Both the position numbers and the translations under genes were made by a program. This document shows, one piece after another, positions 38,885 through 46,904 of a stretch of 64,000 nt of DNA (positions are counted from its first letter, which is position 1; every line of letters starts with the position of its first letter). Origin of the DNA: Nocardia camponoti (lineage in GTDB: Bacteria > Actinomycetota > Actinomycetes > Mycobacteriales > Mycobacteriaceae); assembly GCF_014646135.1 (NCBI RefSeq), contig NZ_BMMW01000001.1, positions 1-64,000 on the forward strand. The letters run 5' to 3'. The notes beneath the pieces were generated by a model, which worked only from the letters and a program-made list of their open reading frames with translations, was not told the origin of the DNA and ran no database searches.

Positions 38885-39286
38885 TCAGCTCACGGCTTCA
38901 CGTTCTGCCAAGAATCGATCGAGCAGGTCGAACAGAACCTCAAGGGTGTGGATTTCCTGCTCGGGACTGAGATCTGTGACGAAGTCCCACTCAGGCAGCG
39001 CGATCTGCTTGACCAGACCGGGCCAGGCGAAGCTGCTGTGGCGGCGAAGGTGATTGGCAAGAAGCCAGTCGCGGAAGCCATCAAGGCCCGGACTGCCTGA
39101 TCGTCGCGCGGCATAGTCGTAACCGTCGAGGAAGCACGTCACGCCACGAACACTGGTGAAGCCGATGAACATGCCCGGGCGCGCCGCGAACTGTTGGAGG
39201 TATTCACGCTCGGTAAGCGGGTTTGGGTCGATCGGCTTCAGCTCCACGTCTTGTGCTCGCCGGGCGAAATGAGTATCGAGACCCAT
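38885..39286 (-). CDS. hypothetical protein
   Basis: A 133-residue protein, GLDTHFARRAQDVELKPIDP at its start, with a central FAARPGMFIGFTSVRGVTCF segment and an acidic helical end LEVLFDLLDRFLAER. I do not recognise a family. The ATG at 39286 is chosen over 39298 because TGGAG lies six bases upstream. No recognised partner is adjacent. The opposite-strand frame lacks a folded pattern. Confidence 0.7.
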   Translation of the reverse strand: MGLDTHFARRAQDVELKPIDPNPLTEREYLQQFAARPGMFIGFTSVRGVTCFLDGYDYAARRSGSPGLDGFRDWLLANHLRRHSSFAWPGLVKQIALPEWDFVTDLSPEQEIHTLEVLFDLLDRFLAEREAVS

Positions 39287-39462
39287 AGCTTTCTCCATCC
39301 GACGAGTCCATCATGCCGACCGCAATCATGAGTACATGAGAGTCCACGAAGGCAAGTCGAGCTCGGACGAAACGCACTGAAATCGGCATTATCCTGCGTA
39401 TTCTGGTCAGCAACAACCGGACGGTAACAGCCCGCCTCGCCCTGATTGCATAGGGTTGCATC

Positions 39463-40365
39463 ATGATCGAGATCCCGGCTTCGTTCGCGGACGCAATAGC
39501 AAAACGCGAAGGACCCTCCGGGCGCGCCTGGATGGCAGAACTTCCCGCCCTTGTCGACGGTTTGCTTCAACGCTGGTCCTGCACACTGGCGGGCCCGGTT
39601 ATGCATGGCCAGGTCGGAATCGTGGTGCCAGTGAATCACCGCGAGCTACCGCCATCGGTCATCAAAGTGTCGTACCCACACCCGGGCAACCTCCACGAAC
39701 CGGACGCGTACGTGGCCTGGAACGGCCGCGGTTCGACGCATCTGTTCGCCCGCGCCGACGAGCATTTTGCGATGCTGCTTGAACGGGCATCGCAGCGCAC
39801 ACTCGCCACGGTCACCGATCCAGAAGAAGCCATCATGATCCAAGGTCGGCTCTCACACCGGCTCTCCGTAGCTGCGCCCTCCGGACTCCCTAAGTTGTCC
39901 GACCGGACCGATAGGTGGCACGACAAAATTCGCTCCACCGCAGCAACTTTCGGTCACCCACTGCCCAGCAAGATCATGGATGCCGCCATGGCCACTCTGC
40001 ACGAGCTCGGACCTGAGCAACCGGACACCCTTGTGCACGGCGATCTACACGACGCCAACATCCTGGCATCAGATCGAGAATCCTGGCTTGCAGTCGACCC
40101 GAAAACCTACGTCGGCGACCCAGCCCACGAGGCACTCAATGTCATCCGTAGTCCCCGCTTCGACGGCCTGCTCCGGTCCTCGGACATGCAACCCGGAGTG
40201 CTTCGACTGCTTGACATCTATTGCGAAGCAGCGCAACTCGACTCCGAACGGACCCGTCGATGGACTCAGTTCGGCGCAGTCCGAGAAGCGATGTGGGGAC
40301 GGCGTCACGGCGACCCCGATTGGCTGATCCAAGCTACCGATCGACTCGCCGAAGCGCTGGTTTGA
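39463..40365 (+). CDS. APH(6)-like aminoglycoside/hydroxyurea phosphotransferase
   Basis: A 300-residue kinase of the streptomycin 6-phosphotransferase/hydroxyurea phosphotransferase branch of the APH fold. The catalytic loop is TLVHGDLHDANILAS (~residues 188-202), with the metal-binding Asp in WLAVDPKTYVGDPAHEALN (~211-229). The N-lobe Lys is in SVIKVSYPHP. Whether it confers streptomycin resistance cannot be deduced; many actinobacteria carry such genes chromosomally. ATG at 39463, 6 bases after an in-phase stop. Confidence 0.85.
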   Translation: MIEIPASFADAIAKREGPSGRAWMAELPALVDGLLQRWSCTLAGPVMHGQVGIVVPVNHRELPPSVIKVSYPHPGNLHEPDAYVAWNGRGSTHLFARADEHFAMLLERASQRTLATVTDPEEAIMIQGRLSHRLSVAAPSGLPKLSDRTDRWHDKIRSTAATFGHPLPSKIMDAAMATLHELGPEQPDTLVHGDLHDANILASDRESWLAVDPKTYVGDPAHEALNVIRSPRFDGLLRSSDMQPGVLRLLDIYCEAAQLDSERTRRWTQFGAVREAMWGRRHGDPDWLIQATDRLAEALV

Positions 40366-40439
40366 GTCCGAAATATAAGAAGCGAACAACCGCAATTCGG
40401 CAGATGCGGATGCTTCGGGACCGCCCGATAAGCGGTATT

Positions 40440-41312
40440 TCAGTGCGTTCGGCCGCCGATCGGGGTGGGGTGGGTCCGGTCGGGGTGTTGGATGTGCGCG
40501 GACAGTTGTCGCAGGCGGTCCGCCGAAGCTGACTCGCGGGCCGCCGTGTACGTGACCAGCAGTTTTCCCGGTTCGTCGGGCAGGAAAGCGCCCTGGAAGC
40601 CGAGTGTCATGTCGCCCACGAGCGGGTGGTGCAGCAGGTATTCGCAATAGGACTTCTCGGCGACGTTGCGTTTGTCCCACAGGTCGCGGAAGGTCGTGCT
40701 ACGGGTGAGCATGCGGGCGATGAGGTCGGTCATCTCGGTGTCGTTCGGGTAGCGGCTGTTCATCAGGCGCAGGAAGGCGACGTTGTCGCGTGCGCCGATC
40801 ATCGGGTCGTCGAAGAGTGCTTGGATTCGTTCGTCTTCGAACAGCAGGTGCGACCAATTACGTTGCTGGACAGTCAGTTTCGCGAAGTCGACAAAGAGGG
40901 CGCTGGCGAGTTGGTTCCAGGCGAGGATGTCGGCCATCGGGCCAAGGATGTAGGCGGGGGTGTCGGCGAGCGAGTCGAGGAGGTCCTGGACGGCGGGGCG
41001 GACAACGCGTGATGCCGGTTCGGTCGACGGTGGACGGCTGAGATTGCGGACGTATTCGCGTTCGGCCGGGGTGAGGCGGAGTGCGTCGGCCACCGCGTCG
41101 AGCACCTCGTTCGAAACGCCTTGCACGCGACCCTGCTCAAGTCGCGTGTAGTAATCGACGCCGATTCCCGCCAGCGGCGCAACCTCCTCGCGGCGCAGCC
41201 CAACGACGCGGCGCCAGCGCCCCGATTCGCCAATCCCCACGTCGGCTGGTTCGAGCCGCGCTCTGCGTGACTTGAGGAACTCGCCAAGCTCGGCCGCCCG
41301 ATTCATCGCCAT
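40440..41312 (-). CDS. XRE/MmyB-type transcriptional regulator
   Basis: A 290-residue regulator. The N-terminal helix-turn-helix (RRVVGLRREEVAPLAGIGVD and YYTRLEQGRVQGVSNEVLDA, residues ~35-75) is followed by the MmyB-like ligand-binding domain: ILAWNQLASALFVDF, LARMLTRSTTFRDLWDKR and HPLVGDMTLGFQGAF. This layout is common in actinobacteria, where such regulators usually control the divergent gene. Here that gene is a beta-lactamase-like hydrolase 105 bases away. Start ATG at 41312, though 41306 or an upstream ATG at 41348 are possible. Its 3' end is partly duplicated at 38241-38334. Confidence 0.9.
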   Translation of the reverse strand: MAMNRAAELGEFLKSRRARLEPADVGIGESGRWRRVVGLRREEVAPLAGIGVDYYTRLEQGRVQGVSNEVLDAVADALRLTPAEREYVRNLSRPPSTEPASRVVRPAVQDLLDSLADTPAYILGPMADILAWNQLASALFVDFAKLTVQQRNWSHLLFEDERIQALFDDPMIGARDNVAFLRLMNSRYPNDTEMTDLIARMLTRSTTFRDLWDKRNVAEKSYCEYLLHHPLVGDMTLGFQGAFLPDEPGKLLVTYTAARESASADRLRQLSAHIQHPDRTHPTPIGGRTH

Positions 41313-41417
41313 ATACCACTGGTACCAGGAGATCCAGGTATTAGTCATCCCAGGAACCGCTGACCGGGGAAAGAGTCGTCCTTGTTGATCGCAAGCGTGG
41401 CTAACAAGCTTGACGTC

Positions 41418-42524
41418 ATGACAGTGAGAACAACTTTGAATGCCGTTGCCACCCAGCGTGTTATGGACGAGATCGTTGCCTCGGGCATCCTTGGCCTCAC
41501 GGTGCGGGTCAACGATGAGCAAGGCGAGTGGGTTGGCAGCGCGGGTGCTGCCGCGTTGGGTGAGCCGGGTGAGCCGCCCGTCGACGGTCACGTTCGAATC
41601 GGCAGCAACACAAAGACTTTCACCGCGACACTGGCGCTCCAGCTCGTCGCCGAAGGCAAGATCGACCTGGATGCCCCGCTCGCCGGCTATCTGCCCGAGT
41701 TCGGGCTCGATGAGCGCGCCACGGTGCGAATGGTGTTGCAGCACACCAGCGGAATCTTCAACTTCACCGGCGAGTACTACGAGGACGGGACGATCGTGTC
41801 GGGCATCGCCGCGCCGGGCACGCCCCTCGGTGGCGAGTGGGTCGCCCGACGGTATGAGTCCTACCGGCCCGAAGAACTGGTGCGGCTTGCGTTGTCGAAG
41901 CCCGCGCGGTTCGAGCCGGGGACGGGGTGGAGCTACTCGAACACCAACTATGTGCTGGCTCGGTTGCTGATCGAGAAGGTGACGGGACGTTCGGTTGCGG
42001 AGGAGACGCGGCGGCTGATCGTCGGCCCGCTCGGGTTGTCGGGGACGGTGGTGCCGGGCACGTCGACGGTCCTTCCCGAGCCGCACGCGCACGCGTACTA
42101 CCGACTCGGAGAAGGTGAGCCGGTCGACGTCACCGAACACAACCCGTCGTGGATCTCGGCGGGCGGCGACATGATCTCGACCACCGCCGACCTGCACACC
42201 TTCATTTCCGCACTGACCAGCGGGAAGCTGCTACCCGCGCCGCTGCTTTCGGAAATGTTCACCCCGGGCGCGACGGGCATCCCGAACATGGACTACGGGT
42301 TGGGGGTATTCGTCGTGACGACCGAGGATGGCAAAACCCTGATCTCGCACAACGGAGGAGCGGCGGGTCAGGCGGCGTTGATGTACAGCACGTTGGACGG
42401 TCGTAGAACGTTGACGGCCGCACTGAATTACGTGGACGACTCCGATTTGTCACTGGCGGTGGCGTTCCAGGTTGCGTCGCAGCGGTTGGTGGGCGAGGTG
42501 TATGGGGGTTCGACCCCGGAGTGA
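41418..42524 (+). CDS. serine beta-lactamase / DD-peptidase family hydrolase
   Basis: A class C beta-lactamase-like serine hydrolase, 368 residues. The SxxK motif is GSNTKTFTATLALQ (~residue 62), YxN is WSYSNTNYVLARLL (~175) and the HxG box is LISHNGGAAGQAAL (~313). No signal peptide is visible from the ATG at 41418, so it is likely a cytoplasmic esterase or peptidase rather than a secreted beta-lactamase. It is divergent from the XRE regulator, which probably controls it. Confidence 0.9.
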   Translation: MTVRTTLNAVATQRVMDEIVASGILGLTVRVNDEQGEWVGSAGAAALGEPGEPPVDGHVRIGSNTKTFTATLALQLVAEGKIDLDAPLAGYLPEFGLDERATVRMVLQHTSGIFNFTGEYYEDGTIVSGIAAPGTPLGGEWVARRYESYRPEELVRLALSKPARFEPGTGWSYSNTNYVLARLLIEKVTGRSVAEETRRLIVGPLGLSGTVVPGTSTVLPEPHAHAYYRLGEGEPVDVTEHNPSWISAGGDMISTTADLHTFISALTSGKLLPAPLLSEMFTPGATGIPNMDYGLGVFVVTTEDGKTLISHNGGAAGQAALMYSTLDGRRTLTAALNYVDDSDLSLAVAFQVASQRLVGEVYGGSTPE

Positions 42525-42612
42525 CAGCACAAAACCGTCGTCTACCAGCCGATTAGTATCTCGCCGCCATCGTGAGGTAATCTTTCCGAGCACCCGGCGA
42601 CGGGGGCAAGGA

Positions 42613-42689
42613 CGGGCTGTGGCGCAGCTTGGTAGCGCACCTGACTGGGGGTCAGGTGGTCGCAGGTTCAAATCCTGTCAGCCCGACCA
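42613..42689 (+). tRNA. tRNA-Pro (anticodon GGG)
   Basis: A 77-nt cloverleaf with encoded CCA. The acceptor CGGGCTG (42613-42619) pairs with CAGCCCG (42679-42685). The D arm is GCGCAGCTTGGTAGCGC, the anticodon stem CCTGA/TCAGG encloses loop CTGGGGG with GGG at 42647-42649, and the T arm is CAGGTTCAAATCCTG. It serves CCC/CCT proline codons. The integrase gene just downstream suggests its 3' end is the attachment site. Confidence 0.96.
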
Positions 42690-42690
42690 A

Positions 42691-42728
42691 AGAAACCCTC
42701 TCTGACCTGCGTCGGAGGGGGTTTTCTT
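42691..42728 (+). terminator. terminator after tRNA-Pro
   Basis: AAACCC at 42693-42698 pairs with GGGTTT at 42719-42724, with additional pairs inside. TTCTTGT follows. It starts four bases after the tRNA. Confidence 0.6.
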
Positions 42729-42867
42729 GTGTCCTGGGATTTGACGTAGCTTGTCTCAAACGCACAAATATGACACAAAAATCGCCTGAGCGCCTGTTTG
42801 GCGGCCTTCCTGCCTGCTGGAAATCCACCCCAAACGGGCATTTGTAACCCAAATCGGGCAGCAGGGG

Positions 42868-44127
42868 TCAGGCGCGTTCGTCGGGGTTGCCGCGGGCCCA
42901 CTGTTCGAGGATGTCGCGGTTGTCGGGTGCGGTGTCGGGGCGGTCGATGTAGTGGGTTTTGGCGATCGCGGTGGTATTGCCGAGTTGGCGGGCGGCGCGC
43001 TCGGGGTTGCCGGTGGCGGAGTCCACGGCAGTAGCGACGCCACGACGGAACGTCCTCGGGGTAACCCAGGCGAAGTTGTCGCCGCGGGCGGCGCGCCACA
43101 CCCGACCGAAGTTGTTGGGGTTGCGGAAGGATCCGTTGCGGGCGGGGAACAGCACCCTCTCGGGGTTGGGTGTTTGGGTAACCTGGAGGTCGGCGATGGC
43201 GTCGCTGATCGCTTCGATGGTGTGGGCGGGTAGCAGGATTCGTCGCCACCCGTTCTCGGTTTTGGGGGTGGGTTTACGGGTCCAGCCGACACCGGGCACG
43301 TGTTCGAGGGTTCCGGTGACGTCGAGGAAGGGCGTTTCGGCGACGAGATCGATCTCGTCGAGCAGTAGTGCGAACACTTCGTAGGGCCGAACACCGGTGC
43401 CGGTGATGACGTCGACGACCCACACGATTGCCCAGTCGCGGGTGGGTCCGCTGACGTAGGCGGGAGTCCCGGGGATCTCGTCACCGTTGGCCCAGGCCCG
43501 TACTTGGTCGCGGAAGGCGGGTAGCGCTGCCATGTCAGCGACTTTCCCGCGTGCTGGTGCACGTCGTCGGCGGAAGCCGTCGACGCCGTTGATTGGGTTG
43601 GTGGAGAGGACGTCGTGGCGGACGGCGATTTGCATCATCGCACGCAGAATCAGCTTGTGTTGTTTGGCTTTTCGGCGCAGCCCGAGGGCAGTGATGCGTT
43701 TGATGTGGCGGTCGAGTTCGCCGGTGGTGGCTTGCCAGATTTGCAGGTGTCCGACGGTGTTCTCGATCTTGATCGTGTTTGGATTAGCGCACTTAGCGTG
43801 GGAGACCTCGATCTCACGGCGGTAGTCCTCGACTAGGCGTGGGCCGATGTCGGGGTCTTGATTCATCGCGGTCAGCAGTTGACGGGCCAACTCCATCAAG
43901 GTGGTGGTGCGGGTGACGGGGGTGTTGTCGGGGACTTCGTGGAAGTCCCGCATCGCCTCGGCGAGTCTGTCGGTCGCCGCGTTGGCAGTGGCACCGATGC
44001 GTTGGATTGAGGTGGTGCGCCAGGCGCCGTAGTAGCGGGTCGTGGTGCGCCAGGAGCCGTTGGGTTGTAGGCGTGGTTTGGAGGGGGTACTGAAGGTTCC
44101 TACTGGGCGAGGTGGTCGTCCAGACAC
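42868..44127 (-). CDS. int: tyrosine-type site-specific integrase
   Basis: A 419-residue integrase of the phage/ICE type. It has an arm/core-binding N-terminal half (residues ~30-200, with GSWRTTTRYYGAWRTTSIQR at the front) and a catalytic domain with Arg in TGTGVRPYEVFALLLDE. The C-terminal box VTPRTFRRGVATAVD carries Arg where His is usual in HxxR. ARQLGNTTAIAKTHYIDR holds the Tyr nucleophile, with Asn in place of the usual second His/Trp. AGGAG six bases before the GTG at 44127 fixes the start, although the frame is open to 44589. It lies immediately downstream of tRNA-Pro, the probable attB. Confidence 0.9.
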   Translation of the reverse strand: MSGRPPRPVGTFSTPSKPRLQPNGSWRTTTRYYGAWRTTSIQRIGATANAATDRLAEAMRDFHEVPDNTPVTRTTTLMELARQLLTAMNQDPDIGPRLVEDYRREIEVSHAKCANPNTIKIENTVGHLQIWQATTGELDRHIKRITALGLRRKAKQHKLILRAMMQIAVRHDVLSTNPINGVDGFRRRRAPARGKVADMAALPAFRDQVRAWANGDEIPGTPAYVSGPTRDWAIVWVVDVITGTGVRPYEVFALLLDEIDLVAETPFLDVTGTLEHVPGVGWTRKPTPKTENGWRRILLPAHTIEAISDAIADLQVTQTPNPERVLFPARNGSFRNPNNFGRVWRAARGDNFAWVTPRTFRRGVATAVDSATGNPERAARQLGNTTAIAKTHYIDRPDTAPDNRDILEQWARGNPDERA

Positions 44128-44431
44128 GGTGTCTCCTAGCGTGTTTGAGGAGGGTCGGGCTGTGCGAGAGCGGAAGTCCAAAGGAGTGTGAAGTCGGTGA
44201 TTGCCGGTGTCGGGGACAGCCGGACAGCAGGACAAGTGCCGACGGTGTTCGGTGATCAGTGCCAATGATGCACGCGCTGAGGGAAATTGACCGTGGCTGT
44301 CGGCAGGGATTGGCACTGAGGGACTCGTGGGCGCGAAGGTCTCGGGGGATGACCGTTGAGCTGACCCTGGACAGGCGCGACGCCGCGACAGAGCGCGTAC
44401 TGGCCAGTCGCGGCGTAAATAGGCCTCTGAG
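44128..44431. other. 304-bp region between integrase and membrane protein genes
   Basis: No convincing gene. It contains short GGACAG/GTCGG-type repeats and a perfect 11-bp inverted repeat (44256-44266 and 44309-44319), listed separately. This is the integrase promoter region. Confidence 0.5.
44256..44319. repeat. 11-bp perfect inverted repeat upstream of the integrase
   Basis: TCAGTGCCAAT (44256-44266) and ATTGGCACTGA (44309-44319) are exact inverted copies 42 bases apart. They could be a binding pair for a recombination or regulatory protein, or form a stem-loop in the upstream transcript. Confidence 0.55.
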
Positions 44432-45220
44432 TCAGAGCTCGCCTGCGGGTGACTCTCTTGACGCGTCTGGCTGCGTCGATTGTTCATGAGACAACGAGGG
44501 ATGTCCCACTGCATTCCGGAGCTCAGGAACAAGGCCAGCTTGACCGAGCGCCGCAGCCACAACGAGCGCGTATTGCGGACCACGTTCACTTTCGGGAAGA
44601 CGTTCGATCACCCGTTCAGCGGTAAGCAAATACGACTGCACCAACGGTTGTTCGAAATAGAATCGGACGTGCTGCTGCGCCGTCGTGTTGACCTGGATGA
44701 ACGTCTTAGCGATGTAGCCACCCGTACCAGTCCCTACCGCTGCGATGATCGCTGCGGCGTACTTTGTCGCAGTCTCGTCAGCAGTAACCGCGATCCACAT
44801 CCCGACGGCAACGATTCCTAGCCCAGCCGTCATCGCCAGCAAGCTGCTCCAGTGCGAAGTCCGGCCCTGCGAACGCGCTTGGATGTCGTATGCCTCCATT
44901 TGTCGCCGATTGACCTCCATCAGTTTGAGGAGATCATTTGGGCTGGATACGTTCTCGACAGCCTGATTGAGGGCTTCGCGCGCACCCGCAGACTTGCTTG
45001 CCGAGTCCTCCAATGCCGCGATTACGACCCAAAAGATGACCGGGCCGATCACGGCCACCACAGCACCGAAAATGAGGAGTGGTGTGAGGCCGTCAGGACT
45101 GTTGGACATGAATGTCGCGATAGGAAGAAAGGCAGTCAGGCTGGCGAGCGTGATCACCAATGATGTTCGTCGACGACTTCTCCGTGCAAGCGCCTCACTG
45201 GAGGTGCGGGCATCAATCAT
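44432..45220 (-). CDS. four-helix membrane protein (possible conflict-system membrane domain)
   Basis: A 262-residue membrane protein. Helices are at ~21-38, 47-70, 125-145 and 155-176. Between the two pairs lies a polar, helical segment with NRRQMEAYDIQARSQGRTSH, and after helix 4 a segment QVNTTAQQHVRFYFEQPLVQ and YLLTAERVIERLP. This pattern of a Gln/Arg-rich helix feeding into a helix pair recalls the TRADD-N-associated membrane domains of bacterial conflict systems, but I cannot confirm it. It sits in the integrase region. ATG at 45220. Confidence 0.7.
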   Translation of the reverse strand: MIDARTSSEALARRSRRRTSLVITLASLTAFLPIATFMSNSPDGLTPLLIFGAVVAVIGPVIFWVVIAALEDSASKSAGAREALNQAVENVSSPNDLLKLMEVNRRQMEAYDIQARSQGRTSHWSSLLAMTAGLGIVAVGMWIAVTADETATKYAAAIIAAVGTGTGGYIAKTFIQVNTTAQQHVRFYFEQPLVQSYLLTAERVIERLPESERGPQYALVVAAALGQAGLVPELRNAVGHPSLSHEQSTQPDASRESPAGEL

Positions 45221-45575
45221 TCAGTCCCCCAATGCTATTGGCGGACAACGATACCTGAGGAGCGCGCTTGCGGAACCACAAATTCGCCGACGCGACTACA
45301 GGTTCAATTAGCACCAGCGAACGCCATTTAGCTCGGACCCCGACACCTAAACCTGGCCGTGGATGATCGCCGCGGGTTGGTGAGCCGCGTCAGGATTCGA
45401 TGCTGTGCTTTCCGCGAGTGTGATCGAGAGCGCTTATGGCGCACCCAGTGTGGTCGCGGTGTACGACCGCGATTCACGGACAGGGATCCGATCGAACGGT
45501 TCGGCATCTGATGCCTGGGCACAGTGGGCGATGCCCGCTGTGCCAGGGCCAAGTAGCGAACCTTTCGGCGAGTTG
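45221..45575. other. 355-bp intergenic region in the mobile segment
   Basis: Short frames exist on both strands (45328-45552 minus; 45405-45728 plus) but none shows a folded-protein pattern or a good ribosome site. The nine bases CAGGTTCAA near 45300 match the tRNA-Pro T arm, too short to call an attachment site. Confidence 0.4.
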
Positions 45576-45887
45576 TTAGCTCACCGTCCCACCGGAGACT
45601 TCCCGAATTCGGCTAACGAGCGCGCGAACGAATACAAGCTCGTTAAACGGTGTCACGTCGCCGCGATGACGGTGCCCCCTGACCTCATAGAACAGACAAG
45701 CGCGCAACAGATCCAGATCCGTAGGTAACTCGCCGTCCTGATCCCACGCTGTCGACACCCTGTTCGACTCCGACCAAAATGAGTCCGGGCCGTTAGCGAA
45801 GCTTCCGTATCCGCCAAACGTGTGGGCAAACTCGATCCATTCCTGTTCGCTCCCATGCTCGGACGGCACTACAAATCCGGTCGTCAT
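45576..45887 (-). CDS. small hypothetical protein
   Basis: A 103-residue acidic protein: EWIEFAHTFGGYGSFANGPD early, then DGELPTDLDLLRACLFYEVR and TPFNELVFVRALVSRIREV. The regular hydrophobic pattern and lack of stops suggest a real gene. I recognise no family. Ribosome site weak. Lower-GC composition like the rest of the mobile segment. Confidence 0.6.
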   Translation of the reverse strand: MTTGFVVPSEHGSEQEWIEFAHTFGGYGSFANGPDSFWSESNRVSTAWDQDGELPTDLDLLRACLFYEVRGHRHRGDVTPFNELVFVRALVSRIREVSGGTVS

Positions 45888-46053
45888 GTCCAGAGAGCCT
45901 GCCAGAGGATCGGTCGCCGTGCGCGCCAGGCGGGAGTCTCGCGAGGTGAAATGCCGAGGCGGTATTCGAGACCTTTAATCGCCTTCGAGTGTGCCGTATG
46001 TGTCCTCTCTCCACCACGCCATCAACTCCAAAGGTCCTCGCCACGCAAGATCA

Positions 46054-46716
46054 TCAACGCTGCACCTTGTGGTCGGCGTCCGTTGACCGGCCCTGCGCGA
46101 TCAGTCGGCGGGTGGCATCCGCGAACGCGGTCAGGCGGCGCTCCCGGTTGAAGTCTTCTAAGACCTGATTTGACTCGACCGAAGGTGGCTGCGCCACAGC
46201 TTCGAAGGAGCGCCGCTCAATAACCCACAGGTGGTTGTTGTGCTGCGAGGCATAGGTTTGCGCCTGGGTGTCCAGGCGAACCCGGATAACCTTGTGCCTC
46301 GACCTCTTCTGTCGTCCATGCGAATCCGTGGTGCCCGGCGGCAGGTTGTAGTGAAACCCTTTCTCCTGCGCCGGAACCTCCTTAGGCTTTCCATCCGCTC
46401 GACCGCCAGTGCCGACACAGGAGTAGCCGTAACTGCCACGATTGTCCTGCGTGTGTATCGTCCACATGTCAGCAGCGAACGTGTACTGGTAGTGCCAAAT
46501 GTCGGGAAACCACTTACTTCCACGCTGGAATTCAATCTCGAAGTCCTCAACGAAAAGCGGCACCGTCGGAATTCGATGCTTCCGCATCAACGATCGAAAT
46601 TCGGTAACCCGTTCGTCATCCTCAGCTTTTCTGGCAGCCTGCCGGAGGAGTCGTTCGTCCTCATCTCTGGCCCGAGCCTTTTCGGTCTTCCGGATTTCGT
46701 CCTCAAGAGATCCCAT
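46054..46716 (-). CDS. hypothetical protein with charged N-terminal helix
   Basis: A 220-residue protein. Residues ~1-40 are a charged helix or coiled coil (EDEIRKTEKARARDEDERLL). Residues ~50-170 look like a beta-rich globular domain with many aromatics (FPDIWHYQYTFAADMWTIHT and GSYGYSCVGTGG). The C-terminus is helical. No family recognised. It is probably accessory cargo of the integrated region; the IS3-family element begins about 160 bases upstream of its start and may have changed its promoter. Confidence 0.7.
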   Translation of the reverse strand: MGSLEDEIRKTEKARARDEDERLLRQAARKAEDDERVTEFRSLMRKHRIPTVPLFVEDFEIEFQRGSKWFPDIWHYQYTFAADMWTIHTQDNRGSYGYSCVGTGGRADGKPKEVPAQEKGFHYNLPPGTTDSHGRQKRSRHKVIRVRLDTQAQTYASQHNNHLWVIERRSFEAVAQPPSVESNQVLEDFNRERRLTAFADATRRLIAQGRSTDADHKVQR

Positions 46717-46875
46717 TTTCGCCCTTCACCGCGTCGCCGTAAAGCAAGCTTCTTCGGCGAACTTCCGATTCACGCGCAGGTCCTGCGCCGGCGACCGCCA
46801 CGCGCACGCTGCGGACGCTTGGACCGATTACGCTTCGCGCCATGCGCTCGCACGGTTCTTGTCTAACAGAGGGTT

Positions 46876-46900
46876 GGGACCGCTGCACGATCTGGTGACA
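46876..46900 (+). repeat. IS left terminal inverted repeat
   Basis: A 25-bp end of the IS, matching the inverted right end at 21 of 25 bases. It lies five bases beyond the orfB stop. Flanked on the outside by GTT. Confidence 0.88.
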
Positions 46901-46904
46901 GCAG

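Noticed and set aside
45296..45310. Nine-base match (CAGGTTCAA) to the tRNA-Pro T arm as a possible attR
   Set aside because: Nine bases recur by chance with a few percent probability in this span, and the match does not extend into the tRNA 3' end where attachment cores lie.
45405..45728. A plus-strand frame of 107 residues overlapping the small gene at 45576-45887
   Set aside because: No ribosome site and weak hydrophobic pattern. The opposite frame looks more like a protein.
46703..46888. A 61-residue minus-strand frame running into the IS left end
   Set aside because: It crosses the IS terminal repeat and reads as charged, patternless sequence.
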